From the NCBI RefSeq assembly GCF_946886105.1, contig NZ_CAMPHV010000001.1, positions 62,001 to 126,000 on the forward strand: 64,000 nucleotides of DNA, read 5' to 3'. This stretch comes from an uncultured Pseudomonas sp. (GTDB lineage: Bacteria; Pseudomonadota; Gammaproteobacteria; Pseudomonadales; Pseudomonadaceae). Made by a program: the position numbers and the translations under genes. Numbering within the stretch: the first letter of the stretch is position 1; each line of letters opens with the position of its first letter. Below are positions 8,311-16,874 of the stretch, piece after piece. Under the pieces are notes generated by a model. The model was given only the letters and a program-made list of their open reading frames with translations, was not told the DNA's origin and made no database searches.

Positions 8311-10161
8311 ATGACTAATACGAGAGAGCATCATCACGACCTTCCATACACGAACTTCTCGGAATCCTTGCAGCACCATGCGCGGACGATGCCGGACCAG
8401 CTTGCTTACCGTTTCCTTCAGGATGGTCGCGACAGCGAAGTACTGATCACCTTTTCCGAACTCGACAGGTCGGTGCGTGCGGCGGCGGCCACGCTCCAGC
8501 TGCATTGTGCGCCGGGAGACCGGGTACTGATTCTGTTGAAGCCGGGGCTTGACTATATAGTCGGATTTCTCGGCTGTTTATATGCGGGGCTCATAGCGGT
8601 TCCCGCTTATCCCCCGGGGGCGAGCAAAACCTTGGATCGCCTCGATGGCATACTCGGCGATTGCGAGCCGGCCGCGGCGCTGACCGGCAAGGACGATGTT
8701 GAGGTCATTCGCGAGCGCCTGGCCGGAAGCGCCGCGCGTACCCAGGTGCTGGATATGTCGGCGCTCGACGAGGCGGCGGCCGCCAGATGGCAACCGGTCA
8801 AGGGTGCCCGTTCCGATACCGCTTTCCTGCAGTACACATCGGGTTCCACCGGCAGCCCCAAAGGCGTGGTGGTAACCCATGGCAACCTCATTCATAACTC
8901 GCAAAGCATCAGCGAGTACTTCGCCACCCACAAGGGCAGCCATATCGTCAGTTGGCTGCCGCCGTACCATGACATGGGTCTGATCGGCGGGATTCTGCAG
9001 TCGGTCTTCGTCGGCTTCCCCACCACGCTGCTCGCACCTATCCATTTCCTGCAGCGACCGCTGCGTTGGCTACAGGCCATCAGCAAATACCGCGCCACCA
9101 TAAGTGGCGGCCCCAACTTCGCCTATGAGTTGTGCGTGCGTAAGGTCAAGGACGAGGAGTTGGCGGGACTCGACCTCAGCAGTTGGCAAGTGGCGTTCAA
9201 TGGCGCCGAACACGTCCGCGCCCAGACCATCGATGCCTTCTACGCCAAGTTTTCCAGCTGCGGACTCAAAGCCAGTGCGGCATTTCCCTGCTATGGCCTG
9301 GCCGAAGGAACCTTGTTGGTCACGTGCGATCGGGTGTTCCGCGAGCCGGTGGTCCAGCAATTTCACGCCACTCTGTTGGAGGACAATCGGGCCGTGAGCC
9401 TGCAGCACGATACGGCGGCCGCGCAAGTGCGTGGGCGAACGCTGGTCAGTAGCGGGCGCGGTATCGCCGGGCAGGAGCCGTTCATCTGCGATCCGCATTC
9501 CGAAGAGCGGCTGGGCGAGGGGCGAGTTGGCGAGATATGCATCGTCGGCGACAGTGTCGCCAATGGCTATTGGCGGCGCCCGGAAAGTACTGTCGCCGCG
9601 TTTCGCCAAGCGCTGTCGGCGCCAAGCGCCTGGTCGAAGTTTTTCCGTACCGGCGATCTCGGCTTTGTGCTCGATGGCGAGTTGTATGTCACCGGCAGAC
9701 TGAAGGATTTGATCATCATCAACGGGGTCAATCACCATCCCGGAGACCTCGAAAGCACAGTGTTACGTGTCCACGAAAGCTTCCGTCCCGATGGTTCGGC
9801 CGCATTCAGCGTCGAGTTGAATGACAGCGAACAGGTGGTGGTGATGCAGGAGATCGAGCGTCGTGCGCTGAAAACCCTCGACGTAGCAAGCGTTCTGGCC
9901 GAGATCAAAACCTGTCTCTGGCAACAACACAGGGTGGCCCAGCCGGTAATTGTCCTGCTGTTCGGCGGTACCTTGCCACGCACCTCGAGCGGCAAGGTCA
10001 GGCGCCAGGAATGTCGACGATTGTACGAACCTTACTTGCGCAATTTGCGGGAAGAGCTGCAAACGAGCGATTCGCAGCTTGGCAAACGGCTGATCGTGGT
10101 AGAGCTGCAGGGGCGGACGCTACTGGATGCAACGCTCAGCGACCAGGTTGTGGACGCATGA
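8311..10161 (+). CDS. Fatty acyl-AMP ligase (FAAL-like)
   Basis: This 616-residue ANL-superfamily enzyme carries the A3 loop YTSGSTGSPKG (175-185), the VPAYPP string common in FAALs, WLPPYHDMGLIGG, the hinge region FRTGDLGF...GRLKDLII and a C-terminal lysine motif LPRTSSGKVRRQE. FAALs make acyl-adenylates and pass the acyl group to a carrier protein rather than to CoA, and a stand-alone carrier protein follows downstream. I chose ATG 8311 because the earlier in-frame start (8218) adds 31 residues with no family resemblance; the ribosome site is weak (GGA about 11 bases upstream). Its stop overlaps the next start (ATGA). A CoA ligase cannot be fully excluded without an alignment of the FAAL insertion. 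Confidence 0.9.
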   Translation: MTNTREHHHDLPYTNFSESLQHHARTMPDQLAYRFLQDGRDSEVLITFSELDRSVRAAAATLQLHCAPGDRVLILLKPGLDYIVGFLGCLYAGLIAVPAYPPGASKTLDRLDGILGDCEPAAALTGKDDVEVIRERLAGSAARTQVLDMSALDEAAAARWQPVKGARSDTAFLQYTSGSTGSPKGVVVTHGNLIHNSQSISEYFATHKGSHIVSWLPPYHDMGLIGGILQSVFVGFPTTLLAPIHFLQRPLRWLQAISKYRATISGGPNFAYELCVRKVKDEELAGLDLSSWQVAFNGAEHVRAQTIDAFYAKFSSCGLKASAAFPCYGLAEGTLLVTCDRVFREPVVQQFHATLLEDNRAVSLQHDTAAAQVRGRTLVSSGRGIAGQEPFICDPHSEERLGEGRVGEICIVGDSVANGYWRRPESTVAAFRQALSAPSAWSKFFRTGDLGFVLDGELYVTGRLKDLIIINGVNHHPGDLESTVLRVHESFRPDGSAAFSVELNDSEQVVVMQEIERRALKTLDVASVLAEIKTCLWQQHRVAQPVIVLLFGGTLPRTSSGKVRRQECRRLYEPYLRNLREELQTSDSQLGKRLIVVELQGRTLLDATLSDQVVDA

Positions 10162-11021
10162 GGGTTGGTTCGAATGGTGCTGGCCATAGTTATGGCAGCC
10201 ATGTCCCGAGCGTGCTGTTTGCGCGTAAGCCCATACCTCAAGCCCCTGTCAAAGGGCTTTCCGTGCTCCCGTTATTGCCGGAATGCAGCCAGGAAAGGTT
10301 ACAGCTGACCAGCGCGCTCAATTCGATCACTTCGGTAACCACCATAGGCGATCTGAAAGCGCAGACGGAGCGCGTGCTGCCGTTGCTGTTGCCCTGCGAG
10401 AGTTTCGTTTTCGCCAGCGGTAGAAGCAAAGCGCATCGGGTGTTCATTTCCCACCTGGTGTATGCCGACAGCGTTTCTGATGATTGCCTGCGCGATGTGA
10501 TAGGGCGCGACGGCATGATTCCACCGGTGAGCATCGATCTGATCGAACATTCGGGACGGCCGAAGCTCACCTTGCCCCATAGCCTGGAGGATCCGACGGA
10601 TCGGGTTTGGGCCGATATCTTCATTCGCCATGGCATCCGCAACGTCTCCTGGATCGTTCTTCCAAATCTATATCCCAACACCTTCACGACTTATTTTTTC
10701 ATCAACATGCCGCTGGCCATCGCTCATGAGTGCAAGCTCAGGATGACGATACTGGCGCCTTACCTGCATATCGCCCTGAACCGAGTCCTGGACACCAAGC
10801 GCTTGCGCGAGGGGGAACGTGCCGCCACCCAGCCCATTTCCGTGTTGTCGAGTCGCGAGGCGGAGATCGCCCACTGGGTCGCGCGAGGCAAAACCAATTG
10901 GGAGATCGGGCAGATTCTGGGGATCAGTGACAAGACGGTAAAAACCCATATGCAGAACATCTTCTCCAAGCTCAAGGCGTCGAACAGGGCGCAGATCGCG
11001 GCGTTGTTCGCGGAGGAGTGA
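10158..11021 (+). CDS. LuxR-family regulator inside the fatty-amine cluster
   Basis: The 287-residue protein starts in a 4-base ATGA overlap with the ligase, so the two are translationally coupled. Residues about 1-210 form an N-terminal sensor-like region with FVFASGR, VWADIFIRHGI and TTYFFINMP, resembling EpsA-type LuxR regulators. The C-terminus is a LuxR helix-turn-helix, LSSREAEIAHWVARGKTNWE through SDKTVKTHMQNIFSKLKA. There is no phospho-receiver domain, and no luxI homologue is seen in the window. It is the obvious candidate for pathway-specific control of the adjoining operons, perhaps through the palindrome at 11181-11196; that link is inference. Confidence 0.88.
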   Translation: MRVGSNGAGHSYGSHVPSVLFARKPIPQAPVKGLSVLPLLPECSQERLQLTSALNSITSVTTIGDLKAQTERVLPLLLPCESFVFASGRSKAHRVFISHLVYADSVSDDCLRDVIGRDGMIPPVSIDLIEHSGRPKLTLPHSLEDPTDRVWADIFIRHGIRNVSWIVLPNLYPNTFTTYFFINMPLAIAHECKLRMTILAPYLHIALNRVLDTKRLREGERAATQPISVLSSREAEIAHWVARGKTNWEIGQILGISDKTVKTHMQNIFSKLKASNRAQIAALFAEE

Positions 11022-11364
11022 TTGCAGGCCGGCGGCGTTGCCGACGTTCGCCGGCACGCGGTTGCGCGCTTTGTACGGGATAAGTCTGCGCCTGACTCGA
11101 GGTTGGCGCGGGCTGCTTTCGTGCGCCCGGGGTCTGCTGACGCTGCCCGCCGGCATGCCGCCCAGGTCGCGTATGGCGGTTACTCCTAACGGAGTATTGT
11201 GAGGAATGCTGCATGCGCCGAGCATCGTTCCTGAAGCGAAGTTCGCTCCATATCGCGTGAAAATAACGTTAATTAACACCAAGATCGCTCATTAAGGCGG
11301 TGGCATCACGCCAGAAACTAACCGTCAGTTCTTTGCGGTGGTAGGAAAATGTTTGGAGGGAAAT
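11022..11364. promoter_or_regulatory. Internal promoter region with palindrome
   Basis: A 343-base gap before the carrier protein gene suggests a second promoter for the long downstream operon. It contains an inverted repeat TACTCC-TAAC-GGAGTA at 11181-11196, whose right half extends to GGAGTATT, the same octamer as in the ligase upstream region (8198-8205). It is a candidate operator for the LuxR protein encoded just before. No gene is seen in the gap. Confidence 0.45.
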
Positions 11365-11616
11365 GTGCACATTGATCATATAACCGCCACGGTCACGGAA
11401 ACCGTAGCAGGCTTGCTCGAAGTCGATCTGGCCGCTCTCGATATCGAACGTTCCTTCCATGATATGGGGGTCGACTCGGTGCTGATCGTTGGGCTCTCCG
11501 CCGAGTTCGAAGACCTCTTCGGCATCTCGCTCGATCCCGAGTTCGCCTACCAGCACGACACCGTGAGCAAGATCAGTCAGCACCTGCACACCGTTATGAC
11601 CGCCGGGGCGAATTAA
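11365..11616 (+). CDS. Stand-alone acyl carrier protein
   Basis: The 83-residue acidic protein holds the phosphopantetheine attachment motif DMGVDSVLIVGL, where the Ser of DSV carries the prosthetic group. The start is GTG at 11365, with GGAGG 5 bases upstream; this beats the further GTG at 11338. It ends 4 bases before the aminotransferase-reductase gene. By position it should receive the acyl chain from the FAAL and present it to desaturases, the dehydrogenase and the terminal reductase. It is not the housekeeping AcpP, which lies with the fab genes and has a different DSL context. Confidence 0.9.
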   Translation: MHIDHITATVTETVAGLLEVDLAALDIERSFHDMGVDSVLIVGLSAEFEDLFGISLDPEFAYQHDTVSKISQHLHTVMTAGAN

Positions 11617-11620
11617 GACC

Positions 11621-14239
11621 ATGACCGTCTCCCTGCTCAACGTCACCCGTCAGGAACTGCTCGATTTCGTCGGCCTCAACGAGACGGTGGTTAGCGCCAG
11701 TGGCACGAGGATAGTCACCGAAAGCGGGCAGGAGCTGATCGACTTCGTCGGCCAGTTCGGCGCTGTGCCTTTCGGCTATGGCCCACGCGATATCATCGAT
11801 GCGGCCACGGCGTTTCTCGCCTCGGGTCGCCCGACCTTCGTCCAGCCATTGCTCAACCCCGAAGTGGAGCAGCTCGCCAAGCGGCTGATCGAGATCGCGC
11901 CCGGGAACATGAGCCGGGTGACCTTCACCACCAGCGGCGCGGAAACGGTAGAGGCGGCGATCAAGCTCGCCCGTGCGGCGACCAACCGCGAACTGATCCT
12001 CGGTACCTGCACCGGTTTCCATGGCAAGACCCAGGGCGCTGTCGGCGTGACCGGCAAGCAGGTTTACCGCGAACCCTTCCACTTGCGCCCGGACGGCTTC
12101 AGCCACGTGCCTTATGGCGATCTGGCTGCTCTGGAAACGATGCTGCAGAAGCACCGCGTCGCCGCGTTCTTCGTCGAGGCCGTACAGGGCGAAGCCGGGA
12201 TGGTCACCCCTCCAGAAGGCTATCTGTTCGCCGCCCAGACGCTGTGCCGAAAGTACGGCACGCTCTTCGTGCTGGACGAAATACAAACCGGCCTCGGTCG
12301 CACCGGGCAGTTGTTTGCCGCTACGGTCGATGGCCTTGCGCCGGATGTACTGCTGCTGGCCAAAGCGCTGGGCGGCGGCATAGTACCGATTGGCGCCTGC
12401 ATCTACGGCGAAAACTGCTGGAGCCGGGATTTCGACCGTCATCACAGCTCGACTTTCGCGGTGAACGGTTTCACTGCCGCCGTGGGCTTGGCGGTGCTCG
12501 AGCACCTGACGGCCAACGATGGCGCTGTGGTCAAACAAGCGGCGGAGCGGGGCGCCTACCTACGGGCAGGGCTGGAGCGTTTGGTCGCGCGTTACCCGCA
12601 AGTGTTCGAGAGCCTCGACGGGCGCGGCCTGATGCTTGGCCTGAAGTTCCGTCGCTGGCCCGGCGACCGCCTGTATACCTTGTCGCTCGCCAGTGCCTTC
12701 GGCGCATTGGTGCCGATCGTCTGTGGCTACCTGAAGAGTCGGCACGGAGTCTATTGCCTGCCGACCCTGAGCGAAGGCAACGTGCTACGGATTCAACCGC
12801 CGTTGACCATCTCCCTGGATGAAATAGATGTGTTGCTGGAGGGACTGAATGCGGCGGCGGAGCTGATCGCCCATGACCAACAGCACCGCTTGATTCTCGA
12901 GGCCCATGGGTTTGCCGGCCCCCGCGGGCCGCTGGCCAAGTGGCTTGCGCCTGTTGCCGCCAAACGCCGCAACGGTGGCGAGTGTCTCGGCCGTTTCGCC
13001 TTTCTGTTGCACCCGACCACGCCGGAAAGCGTCAACGGCGACAGCATCGTCGATGCGCTCGGCTTATCGATGCAAGAGAAAGCCTTTATGCAGGACTGGC
13101 TCGCCGAGTTCTCCGAGTGGGCCAAGCCCGACCTCGACACCGGCGTCTCCTATCACGCGCGGCACATCTATAACGACGACGGTAACTATGTGGAAGGCTG
13201 GCTGGTCGGCAGCCTGTTGCAGCCACGCGACCTGATGCGCCTGAGCATGAGCAAGCGCCGCAAACTGCTCGACAACTACCTGCAAACCGTGAGCACTCTC
13301 GACGTCGATTTCGTTGGGCTGGGCGCTTACACCTCGGTGATCTCCAGCGCCGGCAGCGATGTGGTCAACGAGCGTTTCCATACGACCACCGGTAACAGCC
13401 TTACCGCCATGGTCGGCGTCGATGCGCTCGTCACCACCTGCGCCGCTCGCGGCGCTCCCTTGGCCAAGCGCCTGACGGGAGTGATCGGCGCTTACGGTTC
13501 GGTGGGGCGTCTGGCGAGCCTCAGGCTCGGGAAATTTTCCGAGCACCTGGTGTTGCTCGGCAATTCCGCCAATCTCGGCGCCATGCACGAGCTGCGTCTG
13601 GTCGGGGGTGAGCTGTATGGCGCGGCGTTGCAAGCCATCCAAAGCGGGCATCCGACCGGTATCGCGAAAACCCTGGCCGCGTTGCTGCCGGATTCCACCA
13701 CCATCGAGCGCCTGCTGGCCCGCGATCTCGATGATGGCGATCAACTGCGCGAGCTGTTCGACAGCATCGATGCGTTAGCCCGTGAGCAGGCCGATTACCT
13801 GCCAGCGGTGACGATCGCATCCGATCTCGACCATTGGCTGCCGCGCCTGGAAGTGGTGCTGTCGGCGACCTCGAATGGCTCGGCGTTTATCGATCCGGCC
13901 GCCTTGCACCACAACGCGATCATCTGCGATTGCGCACAACCGCCGGATATCGGTCACGCCTCCTTGCCCCAGCGGCCGGATGTCACGGTCATCGAAGGCG
14001 GCTTGATCCACATGCCCGAGCGCAGCTACCGCTTTGGCGATCAGCACCTTACCAGCCTGCCGTCGGGGACGATTTTCAGCTGCCTGGCGGAAACCATCGT
14101 GCTGACGATGGCTGGCGAACAACGTGATTACAGCATCGGCAAGCGACCTCCACTCGCCGATGCCGAGGCGATATTCGAGTTGGCGCGTAACTTCGGTTTC
14201 GCGTCGGCGGTGGAACAACCAATAGAGAAAGCCGGTTAA
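11621..14239 (+). CDS. Bifunctional class III aminotransferase / acyl-ACP reductase fusion
   Basis: This 872-residue protein has two catalytic parts. Residues about 1-425 are a class III PLP aminotransferase: LDEIQTGLGRTG around 218-229 and the Schiff-base lysine Lys248 in LLLAKALGGG. Residues about 455-865 resemble the aldehyde-forming acyl-ACP reductase of cyanobacteria: GLGAYTSVIS, TTGNSLTA, the dinucleotide loop GVIGAYGSVG (about 620) and FSCLAETIVL, whose Cys821 sits where the cyanobacterial enzyme has its acyl-binding cysteine. Together they would reduce an acyl-ACP to an aldehyde and transaminate it to a primary fatty amine. The logic matches what I recall of TamH in tambjamine biosynthesis. 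Amino donor and chain length are unknown. Confidence 0.88.
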   Translation: MTVSLLNVTRQELLDFVGLNETVVSASGTRIVTESGQELIDFVGQFGAVPFGYGPRDIIDAATAFLASGRPTFVQPLLNPEVEQLAKRLIEIAPGNMSRVTFTTSGAETVEAAIKLARAATNRELILGTCTGFHGKTQGAVGVTGKQVYREPFHLRPDGFSHVPYGDLAALETMLQKHRVAAFFVEAVQGEAGMVTPPEGYLFAAQTLCRKYGTLFVLDEIQTGLGRTGQLFAATVDGLAPDVLLLAKALGGGIVPIGACIYGENCWSRDFDRHHSSTFAVNGFTAAVGLAVLEHLTANDGAVVKQAAERGAYLRAGLERLVARYPQVFESLDGRGLMLGLKFRRWPGDRLYTLSLASAFGALVPIVCGYLKSRHGVYCLPTLSEGNVLRIQPPLTISLDEIDVLLEGLNAAAELIAHDQQHRLILEAHGFAGPRGPLAKWLAPVAAKRRNGGECLGRFAFLLHPTTPESVNGDSIVDALGLSMQEKAFMQDWLAEFSEWAKPDLDTGVSYHARHIYNDDGNYVEGWLVGSLLQPRDLMRLSMSKRRKLLDNYLQTVSTLDVDFVGLGAYTSVISSAGSDVVNERFHTTTGNSLTAMVGVDALVTTCAARGAPLAKRLTGVIGAYGSVGRLASLRLGKFSEHLVLLGNSANLGAMHELRLVGGELYGAALQAIQSGHPTGIAKTLAALLPDSTTIERLLARDLDDGDQLRELFDSIDALAREQADYLPAVTIASDLDHWLPRLEVVLSATSNGSAFIDPAALHHNAIICDCAQPPDIGHASLPQRPDVTVIEGGLIHMPERSYRFGDQHLTSLPSGTIFSCLAETIVLTMAGEQRDYSIGKRPPLADAEAIFELARNFGFASAVEQPIEKAG

Positions 14240-14282
14240 AAATCGCCGGATAACGATGAGACCTGGAGTTGAGGCCATTCCT

Positions 14283-15431
14283 ATGTCGATACAATCAGCA
14301 GGATGCGTAACCGAGAAACGGCTGCCGGGCCTTATCGGTGCATTGAAACAGCGCGGCCGGATGTCGCTCGAGAAAGCCGACCCCAGTGAGTTGTGCGAGC
14401 TGTTCCGCACGTTCAACGCGGCCGGCCTGATCATTCCGCAATCGTTCGGCGGTTTGGGCGCCTCGCCGCGCGAAACGGTGGAGATTCTGCGCGTGGTGGG
14501 CTCGCTCTGCCCGTCGCTGGCGGTAATGATGACCATGCATCACCACACCATTGCCACCATCGTTCAGCTCGGTGGCCTGATCCCGGCGGCCGACGAACTG
14601 CTCTACGGCATTGCCCAGAATCAATTGCTGATCGCCTCGGCGTTCGCCGAGGGCAAGGCGGGTGCGGAGATTTTCAACTCCAGCGTCAAGGCCACGCCGG
14701 TCGAGGGCGGCTTCCTGCTCAAGGGCAGCAAGAAGCCCTGCACGATGAGCCATAACATGGATGTGATCGTGGTCGGCGTCGCCCGCGAGAATGACGATCA
14801 CAGCATGACCCAGGGTTTCGCCGTGGTTTTCAACGACGGCAGCGAGGTTTCCCGCGAGCGTTTTTGGAACACCTCGGTGTTGCAGGCCGCCGACAGCAAC
14901 GCTCTGGTATTCAACGATGTGTTCGTGCCCGACGAGCGCATGCTGCTCGCCGAGGCCGTCGGCGACGACGAGGTGGCGACTTCCGCCCAGGAAACCTCGT
15001 TGTCCGGGCTGTGCTGGTTCCAGCTGATGGTCGGTGCCACCTACCTCGGCGTGGCGTCCGCGCTGGTGGAGCTGCTGCTGAACAAGCGCAACACCGACGA
15101 CGTTCACCTGGCTCAGTTGGCCATCGATCTGGAAGGTGCCCATCAGGCGCTTATCGGCACCGCGCGCGAACTCGAAGAACAGCGGGTCGCCGATTCCAGT
15201 GCCTACAACAAGGCGCTGTGCACACGCTTTATGGTGCAGGGCGCGGTGGAGCGCACGACCAATCTGGCGGTGGAGCTGCTGGGGGGGATGGCGTTCATCG
15301 CCTCGGACGAGGTCGCCTATCTGCTCGCCGCTTCCCGGGCTATCTGCTTTCACCCGATTTCCCGTTCCGCCGCCACGCCTTTGCTCGCGCAGTTTCTGCG
15401 GGAGTCGGCAGCGTCCACGCCCCAGGGTTGA
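14283..15431 (+). CDS. Acyl-CoA dehydrogenase family protein
   Basis: Starting at ATG 14283, with GAGG 8 bases upstream, gives 382 residues of the flavin-dependent acyl-CoA dehydrogenase fold. The N-terminal helical domain has the SFGGLGAS and MMTMHHHTIA regions, the middle has the substrate/flavin region SKKPCTMSHNMDVIVVG, and the C-terminus ends with VELLGGMAFIASDEV. The usual C-terminal YEGT catalytic segment of CoA-type enzymes is not evident; the sequence there is FHPISRSAATP, so it may act on an ACP-bound or otherwise unusual substrate. It is the expected source of an alpha,beta (or isomerised beta,gamma) double bond, the job assigned to TamP in the tambjamine pathway. ATG 14256 is an alternative start. 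Confidence 0.85.
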   Translation: MSIQSAGCVTEKRLPGLIGALKQRGRMSLEKADPSELCELFRTFNAAGLIIPQSFGGLGASPRETVEILRVVGSLCPSLAVMMTMHHHTIATIVQLGGLIPAADELLYGIAQNQLLIASAFAEGKAGAEIFNSSVKATPVEGGFLLKGSKKPCTMSHNMDVIVVGVARENDDHSMTQGFAVVFNDGSEVSRERFWNTSVLQAADSNALVFNDVFVPDERMLLAEAVGDDEVATSAQETSLSGLCWFQLMVGATYLGVASALVELLLNKRNTDDVHLAQLAIDLEGAHQALIGTARELEEQRVADSSAYNKALCTRFMVQGAVERTTNLAVELLGGMAFIASDEVAYLLAASRAICFHPISRSAATPLLAQFLRESAASTPQG

Positions 15432-15562
15432 TTGCACCGCCGGACAGCGCGCCGCGAGCCTGTACCGGGGTATGCCGCCGTTCGCTCGCCATGCTTCTCG
15501 ACAAAGAGGCTCCGCTGACGACCAGCCGGCGATACGCTAAATCAAGCAGGAAAGATGACCTT

Positions 15563-16867
15563 ATGGCCACAACAGACTTTCTCTATCCACCGTTGCCGGG
15601 AAATGTCAGTCCGGTTGTTCACTTCGTCACCGTACCGCTGTTCTCGGTGCTTCTGCTGTTCAATACCGCGGCCATGGCGGTGATTCTGACGCTGGCGTTG
15701 ATACTTCAACTGGGCCGTTGGCTGTTGGAGCAGATTCCCGGCGTCGCGGCGCTCGGCCATGGCATCGCCGCGTACTACCATCGTCTGGTGCAGCGGCTGG
15801 CGGACAAGGTGCTCAAGGATCCGCGCGACGAACCCATTCTGGCGGCGGCCATCACGCTCGGCTTGACCGCGTTTCCGGTGTTTATCGCGCAGTTGCTGAT
15901 CGTCGAACTTTCCTGGGGCCTGGTGCTGGCTTTCTACGCGTTCGTTTATGGCCCGAACATCCGCGCCTTCGTGCGCTCCTTCAGCTCGATGCATCAGGAG
16001 GGGCACAACGTCGGCGGCATTTTCAAACGCGCGAGCATCCTCGAGAAATGGACCGGTAACTCATTTCTTTACATGTTTTTCGCCATCCCCATGGGGCTGA
16101 TTCCCCATGCCGCGGCTCACCTTCAGCAACACCATCGCGAGAATGCCGGGCCGCTGGATGTCTATGCCAGCGCCCGCTACGACCATGCCAGCGCCTGGCA
16201 CTTCATGGTCTATATGGTGCGCGAGGTGATGTACCAGCAGTTCATGGTTTCGCCTTATCTGTACTTCAAGAGCAAGCACAAGCGGTTGCAGATGCGCAGC
16301 ATGCTGGTCGGCAACCTCATCCACCTGACGCTGTTCGTTCTGTTGGCGCTCTACAGCCTGCCGATCGCGGTGTGCTACATGCTGGTGCCCTGGTGCGCGA
16401 GCAACTTTCTGATGGGCGTGATCCATTGGAGCCAACACGCGTTCTACGGCGGTCAACAAGACCCCAAGGACTGGATGTACAACACCGTGACCTTGCTGGA
16501 GAAACCGGTCAACACGCTCAACGAGGGCTATCACGTTTGCCATCACCATTGGGAAAACGTGCACTGGTCGGAAAGCCCGGCACTCTTCGAGCGGCTGAAG
16601 CCGCAGATGCAAGCTGCGCAATCCCTGGTGTTCCGCGACCTCAGCGTCCTCGATCTATTCGTCATGCTGATGTTGCGCCGCTTCGATGCGCTCGCCGACA
16701 AGCTCGAATGGTGGGAGCCGTTGTCCCAGGCGGAAAAGGTCGCGTTGTTGAAGCGCCGCACCGCCGCGGCTCCGGTTACCGAGCACGAACAGGCTTACCA
16801 GCAGCGCTCGGCCGCTCAGGCGCAGCCGAGTGCCGTTCACTTCCAACCGCAAGCGCAGAGGACGTGA
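15563..16867 (+). CDS. Fatty acid desaturase (accessory cluster, second)
   Basis: This 434-residue membrane protein has histidine clusters HQEGH (144-148), HLQQHH (186-191) and HVCHHH (324-329), fitting the di-iron desaturase/hydroxylase superfamily. Hydrophobic pairs flank them. The ATG at 15563 has AGGAAAG at good spacing, and the stop is 7 bases before the reductase start. The histidine pattern (second box HxxxHH, third box HxxHHH) differs from the other two desaturases of the cluster, so it probably acts at another position or does different chemistry, such as a second desaturation of the same bond or hydroxylation. The last 30 residues are Gln/Ala-rich. Confidence 0.85.
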   Translation: MATTDFLYPPLPGNVSPVVHFVTVPLFSVLLLFNTAAMAVILTLALILQLGRWLLEQIPGVAALGHGIAAYYHRLVQRLADKVLKDPRDEPILAAAITLGLTAFPVFIAQLLIVELSWGLVLAFYAFVYGPNIRAFVRSFSSMHQEGHNVGGIFKRASILEKWTGNSFLYMFFAIPMGLIPHAAAHLQQHHRENAGPLDVYASARYDHASAWHFMVYMVREVMYQQFMVSPYLYFKSKHKRLQMRSMLVGNLIHLTLFVLLALYSLPIAVCYMLVPWCASNFLMGVIHWSQHAFYGGQQDPKDWMYNTVTLLEKPVNTLNEGYHVCHHHWENVHWSESPALFERLKPQMQAAQSLVFRDLSVLDLFVMLMLRRFDALADKLEWWEPLSQAEKVALLKRRTAAAPVTEHEQAYQQRSAAQAQPSAVHFQPQAQRT

Positions 16868-16874
16868 GGCCACC

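Noticed and set aside
10158..11021. The LuxR protein as a quorum-sensing receptor with a partner synthase.
   Set aside because: No luxI-type synthase gene occurs in the window and the N-terminal region does not show the clear autoinducer-binding motif set.
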